Below, piece by piece: positions 18,708 through 27,366 of a DNA stretch of 64,000 nucleotides. The stretch is from DATENM01 sp045807765 (GTDB lineage: Bacteria; Acidobacteriota; Blastocatellia; UBA7656): NCBI GenBank assembly GCA_045807765.1, contig JBJMGU010000271.1, positions 14,912-78,911 on the forward strand. Reading direction: 5' to 3'. Position numbers and translations under genes: made by a program. A model generated the notes under the pieces. The model made no database searches. It was not told where the DNA came from and saw nothing but the letters and a program-made list of their open reading frames with translations. Position 1 is the first letter of the stretch; each line of letters opens with the position of its first letter.

Positions 18708-19649
18708 ATGATGAAAATCACTCGACCGATCACTTTTACCGCATCGTTGCTGCTATCGCTCGCTCTCTGCGCCATGGCGCAGACCGTCGGCCCGCGTCCG
18801 CTGACCCCGGCGACCATGCCTCTGGGCGACCGTATGCGCAAAGAGCTGGCCGAGTTCAAAGGCAAGGCCACTTTATTCGCCAAGAATCTCGACAGCGGCG
18901 CGAGCTTTGGCGTCGGCGAAGACCAGCGCGTCAGCACCGCCAGCACCATCAAAGTCACAGTGATGATCGAAGCCTTTGCCCGCGTCGCCGAAGGCAAAGC
19001 GAAATGGCGCGACGAAGTCGTGCTGACGGACGCCAAGAAAGTTGGCGGCTCAGGCATTCTGCATGACCTCTCGGATGGCCTGCGCCTCAGCCTGCGCGAC
19101 GCCGTCACCTTGATGATGACGATCAGTGACAACACGGCGACCAACCTGGTGCTGGACTTTCTCGGCATTGATACGGTGAACGCCCGCATGGAATCGCTCG
19201 GGCTGCACCAGACGCGTGTGCTGCGCAAAGCCTTCGGCGGCGGTACAAGCCGCGCGGGCGAAGACCCTGCGCTCAAGCCTTACGGATTGGGCGTGACGAC
19301 GCCGCGCGAGATGGTGACGTTGTTGGAAAAGCTGGAACGCGGCGAGGTGATCAGCCGCGAAGCATCACAAGAGATGCTGGCGCTGATGAAGCGCGAGCAG
19401 ATGCACGACGGCATCGGGCGGACGTTGAACGGCGTCGAGATGGCGACCAAGTCGGGCGCGCTCGATCAACTGCGCAGCAACGTCGGCATCATCTACACCA
19501 GGCGTGGTCGCATCGCGATGGCGATTACCTGTAATGACATGCCGGAGGTTGATTGGACAGAAGAGAATGCCGGCCTGCTGATGCTGTCGCGGCTGTCGCT
19601 CATCCTCATGGATGGGCTAGGGCAATCGCCCGCTGACCCACATCGGTAA
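18708..19649 (+). CDS. Class A beta-lactamase-like serine hydrolase, exported
   Basis: A 313-residue protein with a signal peptide ending near residue 24 (LLLSLALCAMA). Serine beta-lactamase/PBP-type motifs are complete: STIK with Ser79 and Lys82, SDN at 140-142 and KSG at 248-250. The class A omega-loop Glu (ExxLN) is not evident: the corresponding stretch reads RAGEDPALKPYG. It may therefore be a slow beta-lactamase or a peptidase rather than a true resistance enzyme. Such serine hydrolases are common in Acidobacteria. ATG 18708 and ATG 18711 are both possible. Confidence 0.85.
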   Translation: MMKITRPITFTASLLLSLALCAMAQTVGPRPLTPATMPLGDRMRKELAEFKGKATLFAKNLDSGASFGVGEDQRVSTASTIKVTVMIEAFARVAEGKAKWRDEVVLTDAKKVGGSGILHDLSDGLRLSLRDAVTLMMTISDNTATNLVLDFLGIDTVNARMESLGLHQTRVLRKAFGGGTSRAGEDPALKPYGLGVTTPREMVTLLEKLERGEVISREASQEMLALMKREQMHDGIGRTLNGVEMATKSGALDQLRSNVGIIYTRRGRIAMAITCNDMPEVDWTEENAGLLMLSRLSLILMDGLGQSPADPHR

Positions 19650-19651
19650 GT

Positions 19652-19719
19652 CCCGGCGTTGAAAAGCCGGGCTAAATTCATTGCGCCGCTACGCGGCGAC
19701 AAACATTGCGAACGCAATG
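19652..19719. repeat. Three consecutive short hairpins, related to 45172-45212
   Basis: CCCGGC/GCCGGG (19652-19657 with 19666-19671), CGCCGC/GCGGCG (19684-19689 with 19693-19698) and CATTGCG/CGCAATG (19704-19710 with 19713-19719) follow each other. They separate the convergent beta-lactamase-like and rhodanese genes and could end both transcripts. The segment TTGAAAAGCCGG.CTAAA.TCAT recurs near 45178-45200, so this is a dispersed repeat family. Confidence 0.65.
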
Positions 19720-19735
19720 GAGCTCGTTAACTCAA

Positions 19736-20092
19736 TTACTTCGGCTCGACCGCGCCGCCGACATCGAGCCATGCATCGAAGCCGCCTTCTAAGGCATATG
19801 ACCGCTGGAAATCATGATCACGGAGTACTTGCGCCACACGGGCGCTTGAGCCTTCGTGCGGTCAGGTGCAATAAGTCACGATCATGCGGTTGCGCGGCAT
19901 GTCGGCCAGATGTTGCTCGATTGCATCAGCCGGCACACGCACCGCGCCCGGCAAGCGCGTGTCGGCGGCGGCCCAGGCTTGCGGGTTGCGCGCGTCAACG
20001 AAGTAAACCGCTTCGCCGCGATTCATTCTATCGATCACATCGCTCGCCGAGATTCGCAAAGGCTCTGGCGCATTCTGCACATTGGCGCTCAT
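19736..20092 (-). CDS. Rhodanese-like protein with in-frame TGA, candidate selenoprotein
   Basis: Reading from ATG 20092, 76 codons give a rhodanese domain start (ISASDVIDRMNRGEAVYFVD, ARNPQAW, LPGAVRVP), ending MIVTYCT. A TGA at 19862-19864 follows. The same frame then continues for 41 codons with unmistakable rhodanese sequence: PHEGSSARVAQVLRDHDF, ALEGGFDAW, ending in TAA at 19736. In the family as I recall it, this loop reads YCxCPxExxSAR, so the TGA falls where a Cys is expected. That is the pattern of selenocysteine. Otherwise it is a recent nonsense mutation. Total length 118 residues is normal for a single-domain sulfurtransferase. There is no signal peptide. Confidence 0.75.
19834..19861 (-). 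promoter_or_regulatory. Stem-loop directly after the rhodanese TGA, possible SECIS element
   Basis: In the minus-strand RNA the bases right after UGA form a 7-bp stem, CCGCACG with CGUGUGG (one G-U pair). An AA bulge and a 3-bp GGC/GCC stem follow, with apical loop UCAAGC. Bacterial SECIS hairpins sit just downstream of UGA. This one is somewhat close to the UGA and its loop lacks a G in the first two positions, so the match is imperfect. Confidence 0.4.
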
Positions 20093-20319
20093 TTGTGTTA
20101 CCTCCTGGATGAATTCGCGCTCATCTGAAATTAAAAGGCAATCACTATACCGCGCGCCCGCGGCGTCTGGGTCAACACGGCGCGTCAGGTTGTATGGTTC
20201 GCGCGCTCAGGCTGTCCGATTCGCCGCCATTGACACTGCCTCTGAAGCTCAACTATCATCGGGATTAATGCATTTGACTCGTCTGCGAATGCCTTTGACC
20301 TTTAGCCAAGGAGAAGCGA

Positions 20320-21999
<1,680 letters not shown>

Positions 22000-22015
22000 T
22001 GAAAGGCGATAAGCA

Positions 22016-22234
22016 ATGGGCACCCATCAGCATTCCATACGAGGCGTCATTGAAGGCGGTCAGGTTAAGCTGCTTGAGCCGATCACGCTTGCCGATGGAA
22101 CGGTTGTCGAAGTCATGATTACTGTGCCATCGGGAAACGAGCAGGCGCGCGAGCGTCAACGCCAGCTCTTGCGCAGGGGGCTTCATCTCGGCGGCCCGCC
22201 GTATCCGCGGCGTGAGGAACTCTATGAGCGATAG
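22016..22234 (+). CDS. Antitoxin-like protein (DUF104/AbrB-like) of a PIN module
   Basis: A 72-residue protein: IRGVIEGGQVKLLEPITLAD is typical of small beta-rich antitoxins of the DUF104-like type that accompany PIN toxins. The C-terminal half is basic and Arg-rich, as expected of the toxin-neutralising tail. Its stop overlaps the start of the PIN gene (ATGAGCGATAG), the usual translational coupling. It begins 16 bases after the mutase large-subunit gene. Type II function is inferred from pairing. Confidence 0.75.
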   Translation: MGTHQHSIRGVIEGGQVKLLEPITLADGTVVEVMITVPSGNEQARERQRQLLRRGLHLGGPPYPRREELYER

Positions 22235-22649
22235 AATGCTCGTGGACACGAATATTCTAGTTTATGCTTATGACGTTGATGCCGGATCGAAGCAAGTGAA
22301 GGCGGCAGAGGTTCTCGACAAGCTTTGGGTTCAAGGCAATGGTGTACTTGCCACACAGGTGCTTGCTGAATTCTTTATCACAATTACTCGCAAGGTCAAA
22401 CAACCTCTAGCCCTGCCTGATGCCCGACAGATAGTTGAAGATTACTGCAATGGTTGGGCGATTCTAAACACCACGCCCGACTTTGTAATCAAGGCGATTG
22501 CAGGTGTCGAGCGATACAAGCTATCGTTTTGGGACGCAATGATCTGGGCGGCGGCAGCATTGAACGAAGTGCCGACCATTTATAGTGAGGATATGCAGCA
22601 CGGCCAGATCATTGAAGGCGTGCGAATCGAGAATCCCTTGAATATTTGA
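22224..22649 (+). CDS. PIN-domain ribonuclease toxin (VapC-like)
   Basis: A 141-residue PIN protein. The metal-binding acidic residues are seen in MLVDTNILVYAYD (first Asp), in the LAEFFITITRKVK region (Glu), and in SFWDAMIWAAA (Asp). Expected activity is Mg-dependent cleavage of RNA. I use ATG 22224, which overlaps the antitoxin stop by 11 bases; an upstream ATG at 22212 is possible. Base composition is visibly more AT-rich than the flanking mutase genes, consistent with acquisition. It separates the two mutase subunits. Confidence 0.88.
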   Translation: MSDRMLVDTNILVYAYDVDAGSKQVKAAEVLDKLWVQGNGVLATQVLAEFFITITRKVKQPLALPDARQIVEDYCNGWAILNTTPDFVIKAIAGVERYKLSFWDAMIWAAAALNEVPTIYSEDMQHGQIIEGVRIENPLNI

Positions 22650-22653
22650 TCTT

Positions 22654-23073
22654 ATGACTGACCAACGCATCAGAGTGTTGTTAGCCAAGCCCGGTCTCGA
22701 CGGCCATGACCGCGGCGTCAAAGTCATCGCGCGCGCGCTGCGCGACGCCGGCATGGAAGTGATCTACACCGGCCTCAGGCAGACGCCCGAAATGGTTGTC
22801 GGGGCTGCCGTGCAGGAAGACGTAGACGCCATCGGCCTGTCCATTCTGTCCGGCGCGCATATGACCCTCTTTCCGCGCGTCGTCGAACTGGCGCGCGAAG
22901 CCGGGCTCGATGATGTGATCGTCTTCGGTGGCGGCATCATCCCCGACGAAGACATTCCGAAGCTGAAAGAGCAAGGCGTCTCCGCCGTCTTTACCCCCGG
23001 CACACGCATGGAAGAGATCATCGAATTCATCCGCCGCCACGCCCGCCGCGCCACAGCCATCAACAGCAACTAA
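22654..23073 (+). CDS. mcmA2: Methylmalonyl-CoA mutase, B12-binding (small) subunit
   Basis: A 139-residue cobalamin-binding subunit. The DxHxxG motif is present as DGHDRG near residues 17-22, with the lower-ligand His. SILSGAHMTLFP and VFGGGIIPDEDI give the remaining B12-fold loops that bind the nucleotide tail. It should form the active mutase with the product of 20320-21999 despite the intervening PIN module. It starts four bases after the PIN stop, so all four genes may still be one transcript. Confidence 0.95.
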   Translation: MTDQRIRVLLAKPGLDGHDRGVKVIARALRDAGMEVIYTGLRQTPEMVVGAAVQEDVDAIGLSILSGAHMTLFPRVVELAREAGLDDVIVFGGGIIPDEDIPKLKEQGVSAVFTPGTRMEEIIEFIRRHARRATAINSN

Positions 23074-23150
23074 ATTCAGAAGCCGTGCGCCGCGCACCCG
23101 GCTGTCATATACTTCGCTCATCGCTAGCGACTAATTATTTGGACAAAGCG

Positions 23151-23732
23151 ATGGGCGAAGGGCTGGCTGATATGATGGACGGCGCGCAACTGAGAGAAGC
23201 GCTCGAAGCGCACCACCGTGACGCCTGGGGCTGGGCGCTGGCCTGTTGCGTGCGCCATCCAGGGGACGCCGAAAGCGTTTTGCAGATGGCTTATCTGAAG
23301 ATACTTGAAGGCAAAGCGCGCTTTGGCGGCGCCTCGTCGTTTCGCACCTGGCTGTTTGCCGTGGTGCGCAACACGGCGAGCGATTATCGCCGCCGCGAAT
23401 GGCTCAACCGATTGCGGCTGAGCCGCCACGCCGAGAGCGCGCCGCCACCTGCCGCCCGCCACTTCGACGACGACGTTTATCGTTCACAAGTGCAGTCACT
23501 CTTTCAGCGCGCGCTACGCGCTTTGCCGCGCCGCCAGCAGGAAGCCTTGCAACTGGTCTTTTATCACGACCTCAGCGTGGCGGAAGCGGCTGAAGTGATG
23601 GGCATTACCGTCGGTTCGGCGCGCACACATTACGAGCGCGGCAAGCGACATCTGCGCCGGCTGATGGCCGAGTCAGGAGTTAACGATGAATCGCAACTCG
23701 GAAGAGCAGAAAATCAAGCGATGGTTCCATGA
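23151..23732 (+). CDS. ECF-type RNA polymerase sigma factor
   Basis: A 193-residue sigma-70-family extracytoplasmic-function factor. Region 2 includes FRTWLFAVVRNTASDYRRR, and region 4 has the helix-turn-helix LPRRQQEALQLVFYHDLSVA followed by GITVGSARTHYERGKRHLRR. I place the start at ATG 23151; starts at 23172 or 23175 are also possible, while the longer frame from 23085 looks artificial. The 3' end overlaps the next gene by 47 bases, so sigma and putative anti-sigma factor are translationally linked. Confidence 0.9.
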   Translation: MGEGLADMMDGAQLREALEAHHRDAWGWALACCVRHPGDAESVLQMAYLKILEGKARFGGASSFRTWLFAVVRNTASDYRRREWLNRLRLSRHAESAPPPAARHFDDDVYRSQVQSLFQRALRALPRRQQEALQLVFYHDLSVAEAAEVMGITVGSARTHYERGKRHLRRLMAESGVNDESQLGRAENQAMVP

Positions 23733-24222
23733 AGCGCGACAGGCGGACGCCGCGCTTGCGCCTTCGTTTGCAGAGACGGTCACGGTGGCGCGAGCGAAAC
23801 AACTACCCGCTGCCCGGTGGTCGCTCGCCTGGCGCTTTGCTCTGGGCGCCGTCGTGCTGGTGGCCATCGGCGTTGCCGCTCTGGTCTTCTTTAAGCGGTC
23901 AACACCGCAACCCAATCAGCAGACCGCCGAACAGGTGGAGATTCCAGAGCCGCCACCGGCCAACGTTGCGCCGGAGATTACTGCCACCGTTCCCGCGCCA
24001 GTAGTCAAAGCGCGTGCGGTGGCTTTGCGGGTCACGCCGCGTCGGCCACGCGCCACCCGGCCACGACCGGAGATTGAGCCGGCAGCGCTTTTGAGCTTCA
24101 AGTGGCAATCGCCAACCGACTTTTTGTTGCGCACGCCGGGCGCTGACTTGCTGAAAACCGTGCCGCGCGTCAACGACTCAGTAGTTCGCTTCGACATTAT
24201 TCGCCCTGATGAACAAAACTGA
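23686..24222 (+). CDS. Single-pass membrane protein, probable anti-sigma factor
   Basis: A 178-residue protein of no clear family. The first 45 residues are charged and cytoplasmic-like. One transmembrane helix lies at about 48-68 (FALGAVVLVAIGVAALVFF). Then comes a Pro-rich linker (IPEPPPANVAPEI) and a basic segment ending in a short conserved-looking tail (FLLRTPGADLL). It overlaps the ECF sigma gene, and the topology matches zinc-free anti-sigma factors. The role is inferred from position and topology only. Confidence 0.65.
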   Translation: MNRNSEEQKIKRWFHEARQADAALAPSFAETVTVARAKQLPAARWSLAWRFALGAVVLVAIGVAALVFFKRSTPQPNQQTAEQVEIPEPPPANVAPEITATVPAPVVKARAVALRVTPRRPRATRPRPEIEPAALLSFKWQSPTDFLLRTPGADLLKTVPRVNDSVVRFDIIRPDEQN

Positions 24223-24234
24223 AATGGAGGATTT

Positions 24235-24666
24235 ATGAGAGGACTCATGAGCCGAAGAATTCTTACCTTAATCACCTTCTTACTCTTGACCGTTGCCACA
24301 GCGCGCGCCCAACAGCCCGCAACCGATCACCTGGGCGAGGCGTTCTTTTCGCCCGATCTGGTGATGCAGCATCAACAGATCATCGGCCTAACCGAGCAGC
24401 AGAAGTCCATCTTCAAGACTGAGCTGCGCAAGGCGCAAATGCGCTTCACCGAGTTGCAATGGCAACTGAGCGACGAATCGGAAAAGCTGGTGGCACTCGT
24501 CAAACAGGAAGCTGTGGATGAGCAGGCGGTCCTGACGCAACTCGACAAAGTGCTCAACGCCGAGCGCGAGGTCAAACGGACGCAACTGTCGCTGCTCATC
24601 CAGATTCGCAACAACCTGACGCCCGAACAGCGCGCCAAGCTTACCGAATTGAAACGCGAGAAATGA
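24235..24666 (+). CDS. Spy/CpxP-like periplasmic LTxxQ protein
   Basis: A 143-residue exported protein with a signal peptide (LITFLLLTVATARA). The mature part is helical and holds two LTxxQ motifs: GLTEQQKSIFK near residue 58 and NLTPEQRAKLTEL near the C-terminus. It is the Spy/CpxP/zinc-resistance-associated type, which act as periplasmic chaperones or metal sensors under envelope stress. GGAGG precedes the ATG by four bases. It follows the sigma/anti-sigma pair by 12 bases, so the three genes likely form one envelope-stress operon. Confidence 0.8.
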   Translation: MRGLMSRRILTLITFLLLTVATARAQQPATDHLGEAFFSPDLVMQHQQIIGLTEQQKSIFKTELRKAQMRFTELQWQLSDESEKLVALVKQEAVDEQAVLTQLDKVLNAEREVKRTQLSLLIQIRNNLTPEQRAKLTELKREK

Positions 24667-24675
24667 TGAAGCGAA

Positions 24676-24749
24676 GCGATGAGTGATGAACGGATGTGAT
24701 GACGGCAGGCATCTCGCCGCCTGCCTTCCCGCAATTCATCACTCATCGC
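24676..24749. terminator. Nested inverted repeats between convergent genes
   Basis: GCGATGAGTGATGAA at 24676-24690 pairs exactly with 24735-24749. Inside it, GGCAGGC at 24704-24710 pairs with GCCTGCC at 24719-24725. The element lies between the Spy-like and cupin stops and probably ends both transcripts. The ATGATGAA wording echoes the 17260-17357 repeat. Confidence 0.6.
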
Positions 24750-24755
24750 CCATCA

Positions 24756-25130
24756 TTATTTTTCGCCGCCTTCGGGGCCGTAAAACAGCACCCACACGGC
24801 GAAGTCGTCGCTGAAGCGCTCGAACCAGTGGGCCTCGCCGGCGGCGGCAAACAGGAAATCGCCCGCCTCGAACATCTGCCGCGCACCCTCGCAGACATAC
24901 TCGCCGTGACCGCTGACGACAATGTAAACCTCGTCGCGGCTGTGCGGCTTCTGCGGATCGAAGCCACGCGGCGCGTAGACTTCGAGTTGTAGGCTGCCAT
25001 GCGTGAATAAAGTCACAAAACGCTGACCGCCCTCTTCGGGGAGTTTGGCCAGCGCTTCTTGAAAGCCAACCTTTCGTCGGCCCTCGACTTCGGTATTATC
25101 AGTGTTATGGGAAGTGGGATCGTTGCTCAT
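24756..25130 (-). CDS. Cupin-domain protein
   Basis: A 124-residue single-domain cupin. Motif 1 appears as KPHSRDEVYIVVSGHGEYV (metal-ligand His and Glu), and motif 2 as AGDFLFAAAGEAHWFERF (second His). It should bind a divalent metal; small cupins of this kind are enzymes, sensors or isomerases, and no substrate can be inferred. It is convergent with the Spy-like gene and stands alone. Confidence 0.88.
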   Translation of the reverse strand: MSNDPTSHNTDNTEVEGRRKVGFQEALAKLPEEGGQRFVTLFTHGSLQLEVYAPRGFDPQKPHSRDEVYIVVSGHGEYVCEGARQMFEAGDFLFAAAGEAHWFERFSDDFAVWVLFYGPEGGEK

Positions 25131-25181
25131 CGTCCACCTGAGTCTAATGATGTTCAGAGCCGTTTGCGATTGAGTTTGCCA

Positions 25182-25210
25182 TGTAGCGCAATCCGATAGA
25201 TTGCGCTACA
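25182..25210. repeat. Perfect 12-bp hairpin of the TGTAGCGCAA family
   Basis: TGTAGCGCAATC at 25182-25193 pairs exactly with 25199-25210 around the 5-base loop CGATA. It lies in the 272-bp gap between the divergent cupin and aldo-keto reductase genes. The outer TGTAGCGCAA is shared with the hairpin at 48805-48864. I see no gene in this gap. Confidence 0.8.
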
Positions 25211-25402
25211 CCCAATTGAAAACCGCTCTAAGGCAGCTAACCGTGATTGTCCGACAGAACGTTGGGCGAGAGCAAGCGACGCGACGCCCGCCAGTCCATC
25301 GCCGTCATAGCGCCGGACTTTTTCTGTCGTTATAGTATGCTTCGTAGGCGCGATGCTTGAGCAGCCTTTGTGCGCTGCGAGAATCTGGCAGGAGAGAATA
25401 AG

Positions 25403-26350
25403 ATGGAAAAGCGTCAACTCGGCAAATCAGGATTACAGGTTGCCCCGCTCACATTCGGCGGCAACGTCTTTGGCTGGACGGCAGACGAGCCGACCTCGTT
25501 TCGGCTGCTGGACGCCTTTGTCGCCGCCGGCTTCAACTTCATAGACACGGCAGACATCTACTCCCGGTGGAAGCCGGGCAATCAGGGCGGCGAATCTGAA
25601 ACCATCATCGGCAAGTGGCTGCGGCAGCGCGGCAACCGAGACCGTGTGATCATCGCCACAAAAGTCGGCCTGGACATGGGGGACGGCAAGAAGGGACTAT
25701 CGGCGTCTTATATCCAGCGTGCCGCTGACGATTCGCTGGCGCGTTTGCAGACTGACTACATCGATCTCTACCAGTCACACACGGACGATACGGAGACGCC
25801 GCTCGAAGAGACGCTAGGGGCCTTCGCGCAGTTGATTGAACAGGGTAAGGTGCGCGCCATCGGCGCGTCGAACTATTCGGGCAAGCGGTTAGCCGAAGCC
25901 CTGGAAGTCAGCCGCAAGCACGGCTATCCGCGTTACGAGAGCCTGCAACCGAACTATAACCTCTACGACCGCGCGGAGTATGAGGCCGACATGGAGCCGG
26001 TCTGTCTTGAGCACGGCGTTGGCGTTATCAGTTACTATTCGCTGGCCAGTGGCTTTCTAACGGGCAAGTACCGTTCGGAGGCGGACCTGGCAAAAAGCCC
26101 GCGCGGCAAGGGCGTCCAGGCTTATCTGAACGAGCGCGGCTTTCGGATTCTGCGAGCGCTCGACGAAGTTGCCGGCGCTTATCATTCGACGCCGGCGCAG
26201 GTGGCGCTTGCCTGGCTGATTGCCCGTCCGAGCATCACTGCTCCTATCGCCAGCGCCACCAGCCTGGAACAACTTGACGACCTGATCGCCGCCGCGCATC
26301 TGCAATTGGATCAGCCGGCGATTGAGAAATTGAATCAGGCGAGCGCCTGA
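25403..26350 (+). CDS. Aldo/keto reductase
   Basis: A 315-residue NADPH-dependent oxidoreductase of the AKR barrel. The start at ATG 25403 has GGAGAG upstream and gives MEKRQLGKSGLQVAPLTFGG. The catalytic tetrad is visible: Asp in FNFIDTADIYS, Tyr of the same motif, Lys in VIIATKVG and His in YQSHTDDTETP. The NADPH site lies in ITAPIASATSLEQLDD. It resembles the YajO/Tas-like group that reduces aldehydes and ketones. It appears monocistronic. Confidence 0.94.
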   Translation: MEKRQLGKSGLQVAPLTFGGNVFGWTADEPTSFRLLDAFVAAGFNFIDTADIYSRWKPGNQGGESETIIGKWLRQRGNRDRVIIATKVGLDMGDGKKGLSASYIQRAADDSLARLQTDYIDLYQSHTDDTETPLEETLGAFAQLIEQGKVRAIGASNYSGKRLAEALEVSRKHGYPRYESLQPNYNLYDRAEYEADMEPVCLEHGVGVISYYSLASGFLTGKYRSEADLAKSPRGKGVQAYLNERGFRILRALDEVAGAYHSTPAQVALAWLIARPSITAPIASATSLEQLDDLIAAAHLQLDQPAIEKLNQASA

Positions 26351-26404
26351 GCGCCTGCCCTGATTAACCGATGCGAGCGGCTGACGGCGCGGCTAGATAG
26401 CCTG

Positions 26405-26803
26405 CTACTCTCTGGTCGTGCCGAGCCGCTCTGCTGTTTCAACGCCAATCAACAGGTTCCAGAGGTTGTAATGCACGTCGTCTTTGGCGACGTAGTAATT
26501 CTCAGGCTCCGCCGTCATGTCACCTGTAGCGGTGAACTCGCCGCGCTCCAGGTCCTTCAGATCAACATAGGTCGCGCCCTGCTTCAGCCGCGCCCCTTCG
26601 GGCTGCACGACGATCTGCTTGAGGTCGTCATCGAGCAGATCGTTTAACCGACGGTGCGCGTCTTTGATGTCGTAAGCCGTGCGCGTCGGAGCCGCAGCCG
26701 GCGTACCGATGTTCTGCCCGGCCATCGGGTTCGTGTTCAAGTCGCGCATGTACTCCTGCGGGTGTTTGTCGAGGTCGGCTTCCTGCGGTTTTTCCTTTGA
26801 CAT
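26405..26803 (-). CDS. Conserved hypothetical protein, 132 residues
   Basis: I do not recognise a family. The start at ATG 26803 is preceded by an excellent GGAGGAGT site; the frame runs on upstream to 27007 but without protein-like sequence. The N-terminus is hydrophilic with DLNTNPMAGQNIGTP. The middle holds KDAHRRLNDLLDDDLKQIVV and then LKQGATYVDLKDLERGEF, and the C-terminal part ends in NLLIGVETAERLG. No signal peptide or membrane segment is evident. The composition and strong ribosome site support a real gene. Confidence 0.7.
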   Translation of the reverse strand: MSKEKPQEADLDKHPQEYMRDLNTNPMAGQNIGTPAAAPTRTAYDIKDAHRRLNDLLDDDLKQIVVQPEGARLKQGATYVDLKDLERGEFTATGDMTAEPENYYVAKDDVHYNLWNLLIGVETAERLGTTRE

Positions 26804-26948
26804 AACTCCTCCCTGATAGGCAATTGCCCAACAGCGCCCGCTTATCATAATTGCAACGGCCATGCCATGCGCGGCGCGGCTTCTGCGGCCTTCACCGGCG
26901 CAACGGGCTGCCAGGCTGAAACGAAAAAAGACGTATGAGTTTGCTGCA

Positions 26949-27173
26949 ATGTTTGACAATTCTGCCAAAGTCGAAGCGCTTATCAAGCGGGCCGAGGACT
27001 TCCACACACGGCGGCGCGACAGTTTTCCGAATATTGCCGACCCGTTTCCGAAAGTCCACCGGCATACCTTTCACCGCACCGCCACGCAAGGGAAACAATT
27101 CTTTTACTACTATGACCCTGCCGCCTGCGGCTCGGCGAACCCCACCTACGGCACGATCATCATCAAGCCGTAA
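26949..27173 (+). CDS. Small hypothetical protein, 74 residues
   Basis: An open frame from ATG 26949 with plausible protein sequence: MFDNSAKVEALIKRAEDFH, then FPNIADPFPKVHRHTFHR and an aromatic FFYYYDP stretch. It has no recognised domain and only a weak ribosome site. It is divergent from the hypothetical gene ending at 26405. Composition fits the local coding bias, but the evidence for translation is modest. Confidence 0.45.
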   Translation: MFDNSAKVEALIKRAEDFHTRRRDSFPNIADPFPKVHRHTFHRTATQGKQFFYYYDPAACGSANPTYGTIIIKP

Positions 27174-27275
27174 CCGCCGCGCCACGGCTGGCGGTCGCTC
27201 TGGCCTGAAATGTAAAAAGATGTCCGCTCTCGACTTTCCGTTTGACGACGCCACAAAAAACGCATAGCTTCATCG

Positions 27276-27301
27276 GTGGAGAGCAGTTCCCTGCTCTCCA
27301 C
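27276..27301. terminator. 11-bp perfect hairpin upstream of the thioredoxin-like gene
   Basis: GTGGAGAGCAG at 27276-27286 pairs exactly with 27291-27301 around the tetraloop TTCC. It lies in the 193-bp gap after the 74-residue ORF. No U-run follows, so it may be a repeat, a transcript-stabilising hairpin or a weak terminator. Confidence 0.6.
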
Positions 27302-27366
27302 ATCTTAACCTGTGGCTGCCGCCCGGTGGTTGCGCAGCCAGGAATCTAACCCGAAAGAGAATTCCG

